Below, piece by piece: positions 36,443 to 44,663 of a DNA stretch of 64,000 bases. Under the pieces are notes generated by a model. The model had not been told where the DNA came from and did no database searches. It saw nothing but the letters and a program-made list of their open reading frames with translations. The DNA is taken from positions 62,001 to 126,000 of the forward strand of contig DATNLZ010000008.1 of NCBI GenBank assembly GCA_035602605.1, in the 5' to 3' direction. Every line of letters starts with the position of its first letter. Position 1 is the first letter of the stretch. The translations under genes and the position numbers were made by a program. Source of the DNA: DASQHY01 sp035602605 (GTDB lineage Bacteria > Acidobacteriota > Terriglobia > Acidiferrales > UBA7541).

Positions 36443-37474
36443 TCAGACGCCCCTAGACTTGGGCTCAAGCGTTTCAAAGTCCTCGCGGATTACCTGGCAC
36501 AGTTCCTCAATGCGCGCTGGGTCCTGGTGTGGACTAACGTGGCGGACAGGGACGCTCGAAACCAGGCGGCCGAGAACTTTAAACTCTTGAGCGCGCATTT
36601 CGGGGTCCAGGATATTCGTGGCATAGCTGTTGACCACCAGTGCCATCAAGGCTGCGCGATCAGGGATTGTCTCCACGAATGGCGCGGGATCGGCTCGACG
36701 ATCGCCGAGAATATAAATTGCACCGAGCGGTAACCTGCGCTCTTCGAATCGTGTTCCCTGGCTTCCCAATGCGAGTCGCCGCTTCTCCCAATCGGGGCTT
36801 ATGCGTGGGAACGCGTCGGAAGAACCGTAAAGAAGGCTCACCGAATCCGGCCAAAGAGCAAGATGAGGAACTGCAGGCGCGACCCGGAAGTCTCCGCCTT
36901 GTTCCTCCAGAGCAACTACGTCATCGGAAATCGCCGGATGACCCAGTCGAACGAAAGCCGCCGCAGTTGTTGACTTCCCGGCTCCTTCCGAGCCGACAAG
37001 CGCAATGCTGCGATCTTTGAGGGTCACTGCACTGGCATGCAAACAAGTGATCCCACGCAGGCGTAGCAAAAGCCCTAAGACGGGTCCCAGCAAATAAGAA
37101 GCGGTGATCTCCAGCGAGGACGTATCAGGCCAGAGGGCCCACACAGTCGCACCCGCTCTGTCCAACCAGAATTGCGTACCATCGCAATACGCCAGGCGCA
37201 GATAGGTGCCGAAAGCGATCCGCCAAATTCGCAGGACCGGCTCGCGGAGTTCGTTGAGAGAGAAGCTCTCGTACATCAACTCTTCACCCTCACAGGAAAC
37301 TATTCCATCGGAACACGGCGAGATGCCCATATGAAAGCTTATGTCTGGGACAAAAGTAGATGGATTTACGGGTACTAATCCCGGCAGACGCAAATTGGAG
37401 CGGAGCAGCAGGCCGAAAACGGAGTAGTGAACAGCCAATTCTTCTTGTGTATGCAAGGTTCTTTGACGCGGCAA
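36443..37474 (-). CDS. HPr-kinase-like protein of the lasso peptide cluster
   Basis: The 343-residue protein has an N-terminal beta-rich region and an HprK-type P-loop domain: HASAV with His146, Walker A GSEGAGKST (161-169) and the paired acids SDDV (183-186). HprK-related kinases recur in lasso clusters, and those of the paeninodin group phosphorylate the C-terminal Ser of the precursor. Here it is the last gene, 94 bases after the precursor gene. The predicted core has no Ser and ends in Val, so a Thr or a different target must be considered. The start is uncertain: TTG 37474 has no ribosome-binding site, and TTG codons at 37456 or 37438 are alternatives. Confidence 0.82.
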   Translation of the reverse strand: MPRQRTLHTQEELAVHYSVFGLLLRSNLRLPGLVPVNPSTFVPDISFHMGISPCSDGIVSCEGEELMYESFSLNELREPVLRIWRIAFGTYLRLAYCDGTQFWLDRAGATVWALWPDTSSLEITASYLLGPVLGLLLRLRGITCLHASAVTLKDRSIALVGSEGAGKSTTAAAFVRLGHPAISDDVVALEEQGGDFRVAPAVPHLALWPDSVSLLYGSSDAFPRISPDWEKRRLALGSQGTRFEERRLPLGAIYILGDRRADPAPFVETIPDRAALMALVVNSYATNILDPEMRAQEFKVLGRLVSSVPVRHVSPHQDPARIEELCQVIREDFETLEPKSRGV

Positions 37475-37568
37475 ATCATTCTAAGTTGTTGTTTGCTTTC
37501 TTCTCAATTCTACCCATAATGGAGCGCGGTAGTCTTCTCACAGTATTCCAGCTAAGAGCAACTCAACC

Positions 37569-37724
37569 TTACACACCCGTCCTGTTGCGAGGAAAGGTCC
37601 CACCGTCCAGCGTGCCCCTGGTCCCAATCTGCTTTGTAAGTTCCTGCACTGTCCCATAAATAGTCAATGTGGGAGGAGAATACGGCTTCTTTGGCTCCCG
37701 CTTGACGGGTTCAGGCTTTTCCAT
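37569..37724 (-). CDS. Lasso peptide precursor
   Basis: A 51-codon gene starts at ATG 37724 inside the last codons of the cyclase gene (stop 37711-37713), with AAGGAG eight bases upstream. Residues 15-30 read YSPPTLTIYGTVQELT, an exact match to the lasso leader motif Y-x2-P-x-L-x3-G-x5-T, which binds the B1 protein and places Thr at the penultimate leader position. Cleavage after Lys31 gives a 20-residue core, QIGTRGTLDGGTFPRNRTGV, in which Asp9 is correctly placed for a nine-residue macrolactam with residue 1. Gln at position 1 is unusual; a seven-residue ring from Gly3 to the same Asp is the alternative. The N-terminal 14 residues are Lys/Glu/Pro-rich. Confidence 0.9.
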   Translation of the reverse strand: MEKPEPVKREPKKPYSPPTLTIYGTVQELTKQIGTRGTLDGGTFPRNRTGV

Positions 37725-39576
37725 TTTCCAGTCTCCTTGCTAGGACATGCCGAACTTTCTGAGCCGACTGTAACCAAAAGTTGAGGCAGCGTGGCCGGAC
37801 GCTTGCGCTTACCTGGTCCGAAGTTAGTTTAACATAAAGTTTGTCGAGTAATGAACTATCTACAAACTGTTCCATTTTTTTGTTCCATTGCACTCCATTT
37901 ATCCACTCGTTGCCTGACCTTCTTACATGCTCAAGGAGTGGGTCGCCTTGCAATGGCACCTTGGCGCGGGCGCGAACACTTTCCGGCAACCGCCCGGCCA
38001 TTGCATCGCGGAGGAGCTTCTTTTGAAAGAAAAAGGGAAAGGGGGGAAGCCCTGACAGATAGTGTACCAGCCTTAAGTCCAGGAAAGGATAACATACTTC
38101 CACTGGGAAGCCCGTCACCCCCGCGTTTTGGAGTTCAAACATGAGCGTCCACTGCGGCAGAGACAGCGAAGCATGCGCTTTGGGATGTATGGGATGTTCC
38201 ACCTCCGGGACCGGAAGTGAGGTGCATTCTTTCCAACGCGCTTGGAGATTCATGCGTCGCGCGAAGTCGGGCGCAATCCACCGCGGAAATACCGGCCCGG
38301 CAGGACCTTTCACGAAGAGCCTCTTACATCTACGTCGGATACCAGGCCAGAGAGAAGGTCGGAGCCAAAGATAACTGGGTACCTCGGTCAACAACCTCTC
38401 CCATTCTCCGTTTCGCAGGAGGTCTCTTACATACGGCCGCATCTGGAAGAGCATCAGGTTGTCGCTGCCCTCGCCAGACAACACAACCCGGCAATCCGCC
38501 GAAATTACGCGGAATTGTTCGAGTAATCCGAAAAAGAGAGGATCATCTACAGGTTCGGGCCAGCTGAATTCCAGATTATCCCACCCTTCAAATGGCCGCC
38601 AGTGATCCATCGCCAGACAGCGATTCGGAATGCCAAGGAACTCTGCTACCTCACGGGCGTGAGGACCCTCGCGATCAGGAATCAATGATTCATAAACGAT
38701 GGTGAAGCTGCGAAGATCAACACCACCAGGATTTATCGAAAGCTCCTTCGCGGTCGCTGCCAACGATGCTGAGTCCAATCCACCGCTCAGCAGGATGCCC
38801 ACGCGGTCGGTGCGAAGACGGTCTGCCACGGCGGATTGCAGCAAACTTTGGAAATGATGGACATATTCGTTAGCATCGCGATAGCGAACTCGACCGTCCG
38901 TAGGCGGGGTCCAATAGCGTCTGATTTGCAGGTCGTTCGCCGAAACGACCAGAAAGTGCGCAGGAGGGAGTCGCCGAACGTCGCGGAAGCTGGTAGTTGC
39001 GTTATTGCAGTTCAATCCGAACAGAAGAAAGTCGGCGATGGCCGCCTCGTTCAATTCATCGGAGACACTTGGATGAAGTCGAATGCAGTTAAGGGTATTG
39101 CTGAAAAGGAAGAGGTTGCCAAGCGCGACATAATAAAAAGGCTTGACGCCGAAATGATCGCGCGCACAAAAGATAGTTCTAGCGTGCGCGTCCCAAATAG
39201 CGAAGGCGAAATCGCCACGCAAATGATTGACGCATTCCCGGCCCCAGACGGCATAAGCATGCAGGATCAGCAGTGAATCTGGAAGGGAATGACAAATCTG
39301 GCGCCCGGCACTCTCGAGCTTTATTTTGAGTTCTGCCCGACAGTCGATCCGTGCGTCAGCCGTAATCGAAAGCCAGCCCTCTAGACTCGCAGGTTGATGT
39401 TCCTCTTTTGATTCGTGGGTGGTTCGCAGCATTGCGTGAGCGAGGCCAACCGATTGCTCTGACCAAATTTCTTGAGAGTCCGGGCCGCGATAGGAGAGGA
39501 AGTCAACGAAGGACTGCAAAAACGCCCGTTCTACTGGCGCCCCATCCCGATGGAAAATACCGACAATGCCGCTCAA
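37711..39576 (-). CDS. Lasso cyclase, asparagine-synthetase-like (C protein)
   Basis: The start is TTG 39576, whose last two bases overlap the B2 stop (TTGA), with AAGGAAG upstream. The longer frame to 39762 only shadows B2. The 621-residue protein has an N-terminal glutaminase-like domain (SGIVGIF, SYRGPDSQEIW, RGDFAFAIWD) that lacks the catalytic Cys at residue 2 (Ser instead), as expected for lasso cyclases. The ATP-pyrophosphatase domain has LLSGGLDSAS near residue 270 and SGEGSD. It should adenylate the Asp side chain of the core peptide and close the macrolactam while the peptide is threaded. The gene overlaps the precursor gene by 14 bases. Confidence 0.92.
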   Translation of the reverse strand: MSGIVGIFHRDGAPVERAFLQSFVDFLSYRGPDSQEIWSEQSVGLAHAMLRTTHESKEEHQPASLEGWLSITADARIDCRAELKIKLESAGRQICHSLPDSLLILHAYAVWGRECVNHLRGDFAFAIWDAHARTIFCARDHFGVKPFYYVALGNLFLFSNTLNCIRLHPSVSDELNEAAIADFLLFGLNCNNATTSFRDVRRLPPAHFLVVSANDLQIRRYWTPPTDGRVRYRDANEYVHHFQSLLQSAVADRLRTDRVGILLSGGLDSASLAATAKELSINPGGVDLRSFTIVYESLIPDREGPHAREVAEFLGIPNRCLAMDHWRPFEGWDNLEFSWPEPVDDPLFFGLLEQFRVISADCRVVLSGEGSDNLMLFQMRPYVRDLLRNGEWERLLTEVPSYLWLRPSLWPGIRRRCKRLFVKGPAGPVFPRWIAPDFARRMNLQARWKECTSLPVPEVEHPIHPKAHASLSLPQWTLMFELQNAGVTGFPVEVCYPFLDLRLVHYLSGLPPFPFFFQKKLLRDAMAGRLPESVRARAKVPLQGDPLLEHVRRSGNEWINGVQWNKKMEQFVDSSLLDKLYVKLTSDQVSASVRPRCLNFWLQSAQKVRHVLARRLENGKA

Positions 39577-40037
39577 GGAATCCGCGTCTTCCTTAATGCG
39601 AAGGGACCCTCGAACGGTACGAATTGAAGATCCACTTCGCCCGTATCGCTTAGCACCCTGCCATCTAACTCCACCCAGGAATGAGCGTCGAAAGGACCGG
39701 CTTCTTTTCGCGCGCCGAAACGGAGTTCTGCGGCAATTCCGCGGCGGCGCAATAGCCACCAAAGCACAAGCGATTGGTCCAAGCAGTTCGTAGCGATGAA
39801 AAGATGTCGTGCGGTCGCCGTTACCATGCGCGCGATCTCACGTGCCTTAGAAAAAGATATCTCAGGGGCAGGTCTTGGGCGAGCGAGGCGCGAAAGTCCA
39901 TTTTTCCAGCGACGGAAACCGAAGAGCCTAAGACCCACTCGCGTCACGATAAGGCCCAACAACGCTTCGAGAACGATTGCTCGTTCGAAAGTGCTGAGGT
40001 GCCGAAACTTCCGCCGAGTTTCGGACTTCGGTGCCAA
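39573..40037 (-). CDS. Lasso peptide leader protease (B2, transglutaminase-like)
   Basis: The 154-residue protein matches the B2 family: Cys85 in NCLDQSLVLWWLLRRRG, His119 in FDAHSWVELDG and Asp131 in VLSD, spaced like the Cys-His-Asp triad of McjB. An N-terminal hydrophobic helix (VLEALLGLIVTRVGLRLF) precedes it. With the separate B1 protein it should cut the leader from the precursor. The start is TTG 40037 with GGAG nine bases upstream. Its stop overlaps the cyclase start. The split of B into B1 and B2 is typical outside the proteobacterial MccJ25 type. Confidence 0.92.
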   Translation of the reverse strand: MAPKSETRRKFRHLSTFERAIVLEALLGLIVTRVGLRLFGFRRWKNGLSRLARPRPAPEISFSKAREIARMVTATARHLFIATNCLDQSLVLWWLLRRRGIAAELRFGARKEAGPFDAHSWVELDGRVLSDTGEVDLQFVPFEGPFALRKTRIP

Positions 40038-40133
40038 CCTTCACTCTCCAAAAAAATACGTTGTTATGCACGTTCGCTGAATTCTTGAGGTATTCTACGG
40101 GCCGTGCGGGCAGGATGAACAAACACCAGAGGG

Positions 40134-40433
40134 CTAACCAATCTCTTCGCCCCTCACCTCGATCAGTCCCTCGCTCCGCATTTTCTCCAATAATTCGAGG
40201 AGCTCTCTCTCACAGCGCTCCGCATCAACTTCGTATTCATCAAGCAATCTGTTCCGGAGCTCGCCAACACTCCGTTTCTCTCGCAGCAAAGTCCATACCC
40301 GCGCGCCCACGACATCCACACAGTAGTAGACACAATTCTTGAGATTCAGGATCGTAGACCCGTCTCCGTGGGGACAGAAAAGCTGTTCAGCAGTGGCGAC
40401 GACAATGGAATCGATGGAGAGAGGTGCATTCAT
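40134..40433 (-). CDS. PqqD-like RiPP recognition protein (B1)
   Basis: A 99-residue PqqD-family protein: three beta strands (ILNLKNCVYYCVD), then helices with GARVWTLLREKRSVGELRNRLLDEYEVD and a closing EKMRSEGLIEV. It is the stand-alone RRE that binds the YxxPxL...T leader motif and hands the precursor to B2. It is the first gene of the cluster, 96 bases before B2. The ATG at 40433 is preceded by a weak ribosome-binding site. PqqD-like proteins also occur with other RiPPs, but the neighbours make the lasso role secure. Confidence 0.92.
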   Translation of the reverse strand: MNAPLSIDSIVVATAEQLFCPHGDGSTILNLKNCVYYCVDVVGARVWTLLREKRSVGELRNRLLDEYEVDAERCERELLELLEKMRSEGLIEVRGEEIG

Positions 40434-40872
40434 ATGGACTGTTCTATTCCTACTGGGTATAGCTCTGTGTGCTCGCCGCAGGTGCTACAAGACTAAACCA
40501 AGACATGCATGGGGTACTAACCATTTGGTTGTCACCCATGAATAGTTTACAGAACCTTACCCACCACAGCAATCGCGAGAGACAGTCCGCTGGCGAAATC
40601 GATTCTGCAGCGCCTCTTACCTCCGCCGTGACGCGGTTGGATCCGGCCCAAGGGTGCTACAACTAAATTTCTCGGGCTTTCAGCTTTGGGATCCGAACGG
40701 AACCTTTACATTCCAGCTGATCAGCGACGCACTGCCCAGATCTTCGAAACAGGACAATGCTCCTTACCAGGTGTTAAGTTGCGTAACAGACTGCTGGATT
40801 GACACTGCTCTCGGATTGCGGTAGGTACTAGCGAATGGATTCGAATCTCGAATTGTCAAAATCACTCGAACA
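40434..40872. other. Divergent intergenic region between lasso cluster and methyltransferase
   Basis: About 440 bases. Toward the plus strand a TTGACA (40799-40804) with a poor -10 TAGGTA 17 bases on (40822-40827) could drive the methyltransferase. A 42-codon plus-strand frame (40538-40666, beginning MNSLQNLTHH) has no ribosome-binding site and no leader motif, so I do not call it a gene. No clear promoter for the lasso genes and no second precursor were found. Confidence 0.45.
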
Positions 40873-41868
40873 ATGTCGACTGTTCTAACCAATTCTAACG
40901 CATTGGCGTTCCTTGCCTGCCCCTGGGATCATACTGGTCTGCGGACAGACGATGACGGTCTTACGTGCGAACATGGTCACAAGTTTGACGTAGAACAGGG
41001 AATTCCGGTGTTCATCGATAACCCACGACGCGAAGTTGTTCCTCGAAACATGGAACCCTGCCAGCGTTCAGACCCAAGAAGTTCGATTGATCCATTCGTT
41101 GACGACTGGGTGGTGAATACAAATGGAAATCTCTACTGGCGCTCAAGAGGGAGGCTGCGCCGGTATCCGATCCCAAAATGGCCCTTTGGGAGTGGTGAGG
41201 GAAGGCTGTTGGTTGATGTTGGCTGTAGTTGGGGGCGTTGGACTATCGCTGCAGGCCGCGCCGGATTCAGTCCAATTGGTGTCGATGTTCACATCGATGC
41301 TCTGGCTGCCGGTGGTCGGGTCTCTCGACAGATAGGTGTGCAAGCCGATTACCTCTGCAGTGACGCGGATCACCTTCCGTTCAAGTCAGAGAGTGTTGAT
41401 CTCGTGTTTTCGTACAGCGTTCTGCAGCACCTCGAAAGGTCACTAGTAATTCGATTTTTTAAGGAGGTTGCCCGAGTCTTAAGGCCTCACGGGACCTGTC
41501 TCGTCCAACTGCCGAACGTGTTTGGCCTGTATAGTATAGTACAGCAGGCGAAACGAGGTTTTCGGGACGCAAGGTTAGGTACTTTCGAAATGCGGTATTG
41601 GTCGAGAGCGTCGATTCGACAGGCGGTCGAGGAAGCCGGACTGCGAAACCTCACTATTCGCACTGACGGCTTTTTTACACAGAATCCACAGATTTCAGAT
41701 TTGGACATGCTTTCACTTGAGGGAAAGTTGATTGTCTTGGCATCCAACGCTGGGCGTAGAGCGGCGGCTATTCTTCCTTTTCTCACCCGTCTGGCAGACA
41801 GCCTCTGGATTGAGGCGCAAGCGCCTGCGATAAGGCAATCGATTCCAAGCCTTCTTCCGGGTGTGTGA
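40873..41868 (+). CDS. Class I SAM-dependent methyltransferase with Trm112-like N-terminus
   Basis: The 331-residue protein begins with a Trm112/zinc-ribbon-like segment (LACPWDHTGL, CEHGHKFDVEQGIPVFI), then a methyltransferase domain with motif I VDVGCSWGRWT, an acidic SAM-ribose residue in GVDVHIDAL, DADHLPF and motif IV-like LVFSYSVLQHL. It is the only plus-strand gene between the lasso cluster and the polysaccharide genes and could belong to either. Methylation of a polysaccharide precursor or of the lasso peptide is inference only. Confidence 0.85.
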   Translation: MSTVLTNSNALAFLACPWDHTGLRTDDDGLTCEHGHKFDVEQGIPVFIDNPRREVVPRNMEPCQRSDPRSSIDPFVDDWVVNTNGNLYWRSRGRLRRYPIPKWPFGSGEGRLLVDVGCSWGRWTIAAGRAGFSPIGVDVHIDALAAGGRVSRQIGVQADYLCSDADHLPFKSESVDLVFSYSVLQHLERSLVIRFFKEVARVLRPHGTCLVQLPNVFGLYSIVQQAKRGFRDARLGTFEMRYWSRASIRQAVEEAGLRNLTIRTDGFFTQNPQISDLDMLSLEGKLIVLASNAGRRAAAILPFLTRLADSLWIEAQAPAIRQSIPSLLPGV

Positions 41869-41921
41869 CTGTAGAAATGGACAATATTGGGGGTTCGTGC
41901 CGGATAGATGGATGTTCGACT

Positions 41922-43055
41922 TCACGAGTTAGAGATCGCAGGTGTAACTATAGCGGCTTCCGGTGAAACGGGCACAGCCTGCGCTGCCGGAAAGAAACGA
42001 TCGCGTAGCCGGAGGATCGGATACTCAATCAGTTTCGACATTGCAATCCCAACGACAATACTCCCAGCAAAATAGACTCCGAAGCGCCCGTAGCGTCCGG
42101 TCGGAGAGTGAACCACACGCCGCACGAAGCCTGGCAACCAAGCCGCGCAAGGGCCGTGCCAGAGATAAATAGAGTAAGAGTACATTCCCACGTAGGCGAG
42201 GCTGTTTCCAATTCGCGCAGCAACCCTCGCAAGTTGGCCGGGCAGAGCCCCATGGACATACAGGCTCAGTAGGAGAACGCCTCCGAGCCCCAAATAAATA
42301 AAAGAATATCCGACCGTGGCGAAGAATTTGTCACCGCGACTGTAGAAGTAAGCGAAGGAGAGCAGCATCGCAGAGACCACCGCGATTACTGCCCGGTTCT
42401 TGGCGGGCACCATCAACCGTTCCAAGACAATCGGGCGGAAATGGTAGAGATAGCCAAGCAGAACTCCGAAGAAGAGTGAGTCCATCCGTTCGTGTGATGC
42501 CGCGTACGTCATATGAAAATTCAGCGCTCCGACGTAAGCTGACACAGCGCGAAAAGCCACGCACATCACTGCGATGACGGCTGACGCCCAGGGTACGACA
42601 CGAAACGGGTTTTCCCGGCGGGAGGAGAAATGCACGAGGATAAGCAAGAAGATGGGAAGGAAAATATAGAAATGCTCTTCTATTGCCAGTGTCCACGTAT
42701 GGTCCCAAACTCCTTGCTCATAATTCATTACGAAAAGGACCTCGTGAACATAGCGTGCCGGCGTTGATGCGGTGCGGAATGCGGCATAGGAAATTATGCC
42801 GGTAAGTAAAAGGAATACATAAAAGGCGGGATAGATCTTCAAGCCCCGGCGGATGAAGAATCGTTTCAGGCTGATCGTTGTGCGCCTTTTATATTCACTG
42901 AAGAGAAGGCCGGAAATCAGGAAACCGCTTAATACAAAAAATAGATCCACTCCCAGCCATCCGACGCGAGTAAAAAAAGTCCACATACCGGAGTGGTGAA
43001 TCATGACGAGAACGACAGCGATACAGCGCAGAATATCCAGCCTCTTGTTTCTCAT
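41922..43055 (-). CDS. OafA-type acyltransferase 3 family membrane protein
   Basis: A 377-residue integral membrane protein with about ten hydrophobic segments. It opens RLDILRCIAVVLVMIHHSG (the conserved His region), followed by GWLGVDLFFVLSGFLISG and a basic loop RRTTISLKRFFIRRGLKIYP, all characteristic of acyltransferase 3 proteins. These transfer acetyl or other acyl groups to sugars in the periplasm or membrane. It is the last gene of the polysaccharide run and probably O-acetylates the polymer. A 369-base gap separates it from the glycosyltransferase upstream, so it may be transcribed separately. Confidence 0.88.
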   Translation of the reverse strand: MRNKRLDILRCIAVVLVMIHHSGMWTFFTRVGWLGVDLFFVLSGFLISGLLFSEYKRRTTISLKRFFIRRGLKIYPAFYVFLLLTGIISYAAFRTASTPARYVHEVLFVMNYEQGVWDHTWTLAIEEHFYIFLPIFLLILVHFSSRRENPFRVVPWASAVIAVMCVAFRAVSAYVGALNFHMTYAASHERMDSLFFGVLLGYLYHFRPIVLERLMVPAKNRAVIAVVSAMLLSFAYFYSRGDKFFATVGYSFIYLGLGGVLLLSLYVHGALPGQLARVAARIGNSLAYVGMYSYSIYLWHGPCAAWLPGFVRRVVHSPTGRYGRFGVYFAGSIVVGIAMSKLIEYPILRLRDRFFPAAQAVPVSPEAAIVTPAISNS

Positions 43056-43424
43056 CTTTCTATGATCAAATGGGGACCGTCCGATCCCTTCAGATCGCGA
43101 GCGGAGCCCGCAGGAGAAGGCGGAGCTGGACCCACAGCAACAATGAAGGAGACCCCGCGGATAAAGAGCTTGGTAGCAAGGATTCTCATTTTGACTTCCA
43201 AAACAGGTGACATTGTATACGGGCTTAATGTCGTTCGAGCCGTTGTGGGCACTTTTCCGATCCGGGCCATCTCTGAGAGACTACCAAGAAAGCCACCACA
43301 CCCGAATTGCGTCCGCTCGACCCGATTTCTCAGACACTACTCCTTGGCTGACTTCTAGGAATCAAATTCCTCAACTGGTCTTGCTTCCACCATGGGCGCA
43401 GACAGCAACACGATAGGCTGCACT
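43056..43424. other. Intergenic stretch in the polysaccharide locus
   Basis: About 370 bases between the acyltransferase start and the next glycosyltransferase stop. A plus-strand frame through it is antisense in part to the acyltransferase and not protein-like. No gene, hairpin terminator or clear promoter was identified. Confidence 0.4.
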
Positions 43425-44651
43425 TCACTTCCGCTTCGCGTTAAATGCAGTTTCGAGAAATTTCTTCGTCTTGGCTACATTTTCTTCCCAGCTAAACCGA
43501 TGAGCGGCTCGCGCAGCCTCTTCGCCGATTCTCTGTCGTAGCCCCGGGTCCTCATAGAGGTTTCGCAGCAGACGAGCCAGCTCTGCGTGATTCTTCGGAT
43601 TCTGCAAGATGAGTCCATCTACGCCATCATGAACCAAATCGCTTACGCCCGCTCGAATGCTGACGATTACGGGTAGACCACAGGCCATGGCCTCCAGAAC
43701 CGGAAGACCGAAGGCATCCTCGAGGGATGGACTCACGTAAGTATCTGCCGCGGCGTAAAACTGGACGATGTCGGACGAGTGATCCACAAAGGTTACGCGG
43801 CCTTCAAGCCCAAGCTCCGCGATGCACGAGCGGTAGATTGTCTGGTCATCGCGGCCGACTATGATCAACTTCAAAGGCAACTCACTGCACACGGCCATTG
43901 CATCTAGAAGGCACCTCAAACCCTTCTTCTTCCAATCATTCCCCACAAAAAGAAGAACAAGATCGTCTATGGCCAAGCCAAACTGCTCGCGGGTTACCGC
44001 GCGGCGCTGCTGTCGGGTGATCGGAGAAAAAGCTTTCACATCGACTGCATTTGGAATCACTTGAACATCTTTGCGGCCGAAATGAGTTTCGAGCTGACGA
44101 GCCGTCAGACCAGAAACAGCAGCCAGACGGATGTGCCGGTTTTTGTAGACGTGTCTTTCGAGCGCTATGATGAGGTGGTAGTACAAGTTGCGGTGCAAGG
44201 CTCGGGGCCAGGCTCGCAAAGGGATCTGTCTCAAACGAAGCTCGTCGCGAACAAGGCGGTAGAATTCGTGAAAGACGATGTGAACCGTGATTGCGTCCGC
44301 CGCCCAATCGTTAATCCCAGGTGAGTAGACAGCGTCAAACCTTCGCGCACCCGATCGCGTGTCTCGCCAGCGGCAGAACCGGTTGGCGACCATCCACCAA
44401 AGGAACTTAAGTAGGTGTGGGCCTGGTATGTCGGATACTTTGTGCCAGAAGATGCGGCCAGATGCCGGTGTTGGTGTAGACAAACCACAGGGCTCAACTC
44501 CTTTTACGTTTTCGACGCGCTGACAATAGAGATGAATCTCGAAACCATAATCATGCGCGAGGCGTTCGACTTGCTCGATGATGCAGCGCTCCGTGCCGTG
44601 TCGGCGGTCGAGAAAAGGGGAGATGACAGCGATGCGTGGACTATCGGGCAC
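43425..44651 (-). CDS. GT4-type glycosyltransferase
   Basis: The 408-residue GT-B protein has an N-terminal acceptor domain (ISPFLDRRHGTERCIIEQ) and a C-terminal nucleotide-sugar domain with LLFVGNDWKKKGLRCLLDA and the EX7E motif in EDAFGLPVLEAMACGLPVI. Family 4 members build polysaccharide repeat units or lipopolysaccharide cores at the inner face of the membrane. The start is GTG 44651, 12 bases after the polymerase stop, so it belongs to the same operon. Donor and acceptor are unknown. Confidence 0.88.
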   Translation of the reverse strand: MPDSPRIAVISPFLDRRHGTERCIIEQVERLAHDYGFEIHLYCQRVENVKGVEPCGLSTPTPASGRIFWHKVSDIPGPHLLKFLWWMVANRFCRWRDTRSGARRFDAVYSPGINDWAADAITVHIVFHEFYRLVRDELRLRQIPLRAWPRALHRNLYYHLIIALERHVYKNRHIRLAAVSGLTARQLETHFGRKDVQVIPNAVDVKAFSPITRQQRRAVTREQFGLAIDDLVLLFVGNDWKKKGLRCLLDAMAVCSELPLKLIIVGRDDQTIYRSCIAELGLEGRVTFVDHSSDIVQFYAAADTYVSPSLEDAFGLPVLEAMACGLPVIVSIRAGVSDLVHDGVDGLILQNPKNHAELARLLRNLYEDPGLRQRIGEEAARAAHRFSWEENVAKTKKFLETAFNAKRK

Positions 44652-44663
44652 AGGTAGCGTCCT

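Noticed and set aside
39577..39762. Upstream extension of the cyclase frame
   Set aside because: It lies wholly within the B2 protease gene in another frame and is Arg-rich; homology starts at SGIVGIF directly after TTG 39576.
40538..40666. 42-codon frame near the lasso B1 gene considered as a second precursor
   Set aside because: It is on the opposite strand, has no ribosome-binding site, no YxxPxL leader motif and no Asp or Glu at ring spacing after a plausible cleavage site.
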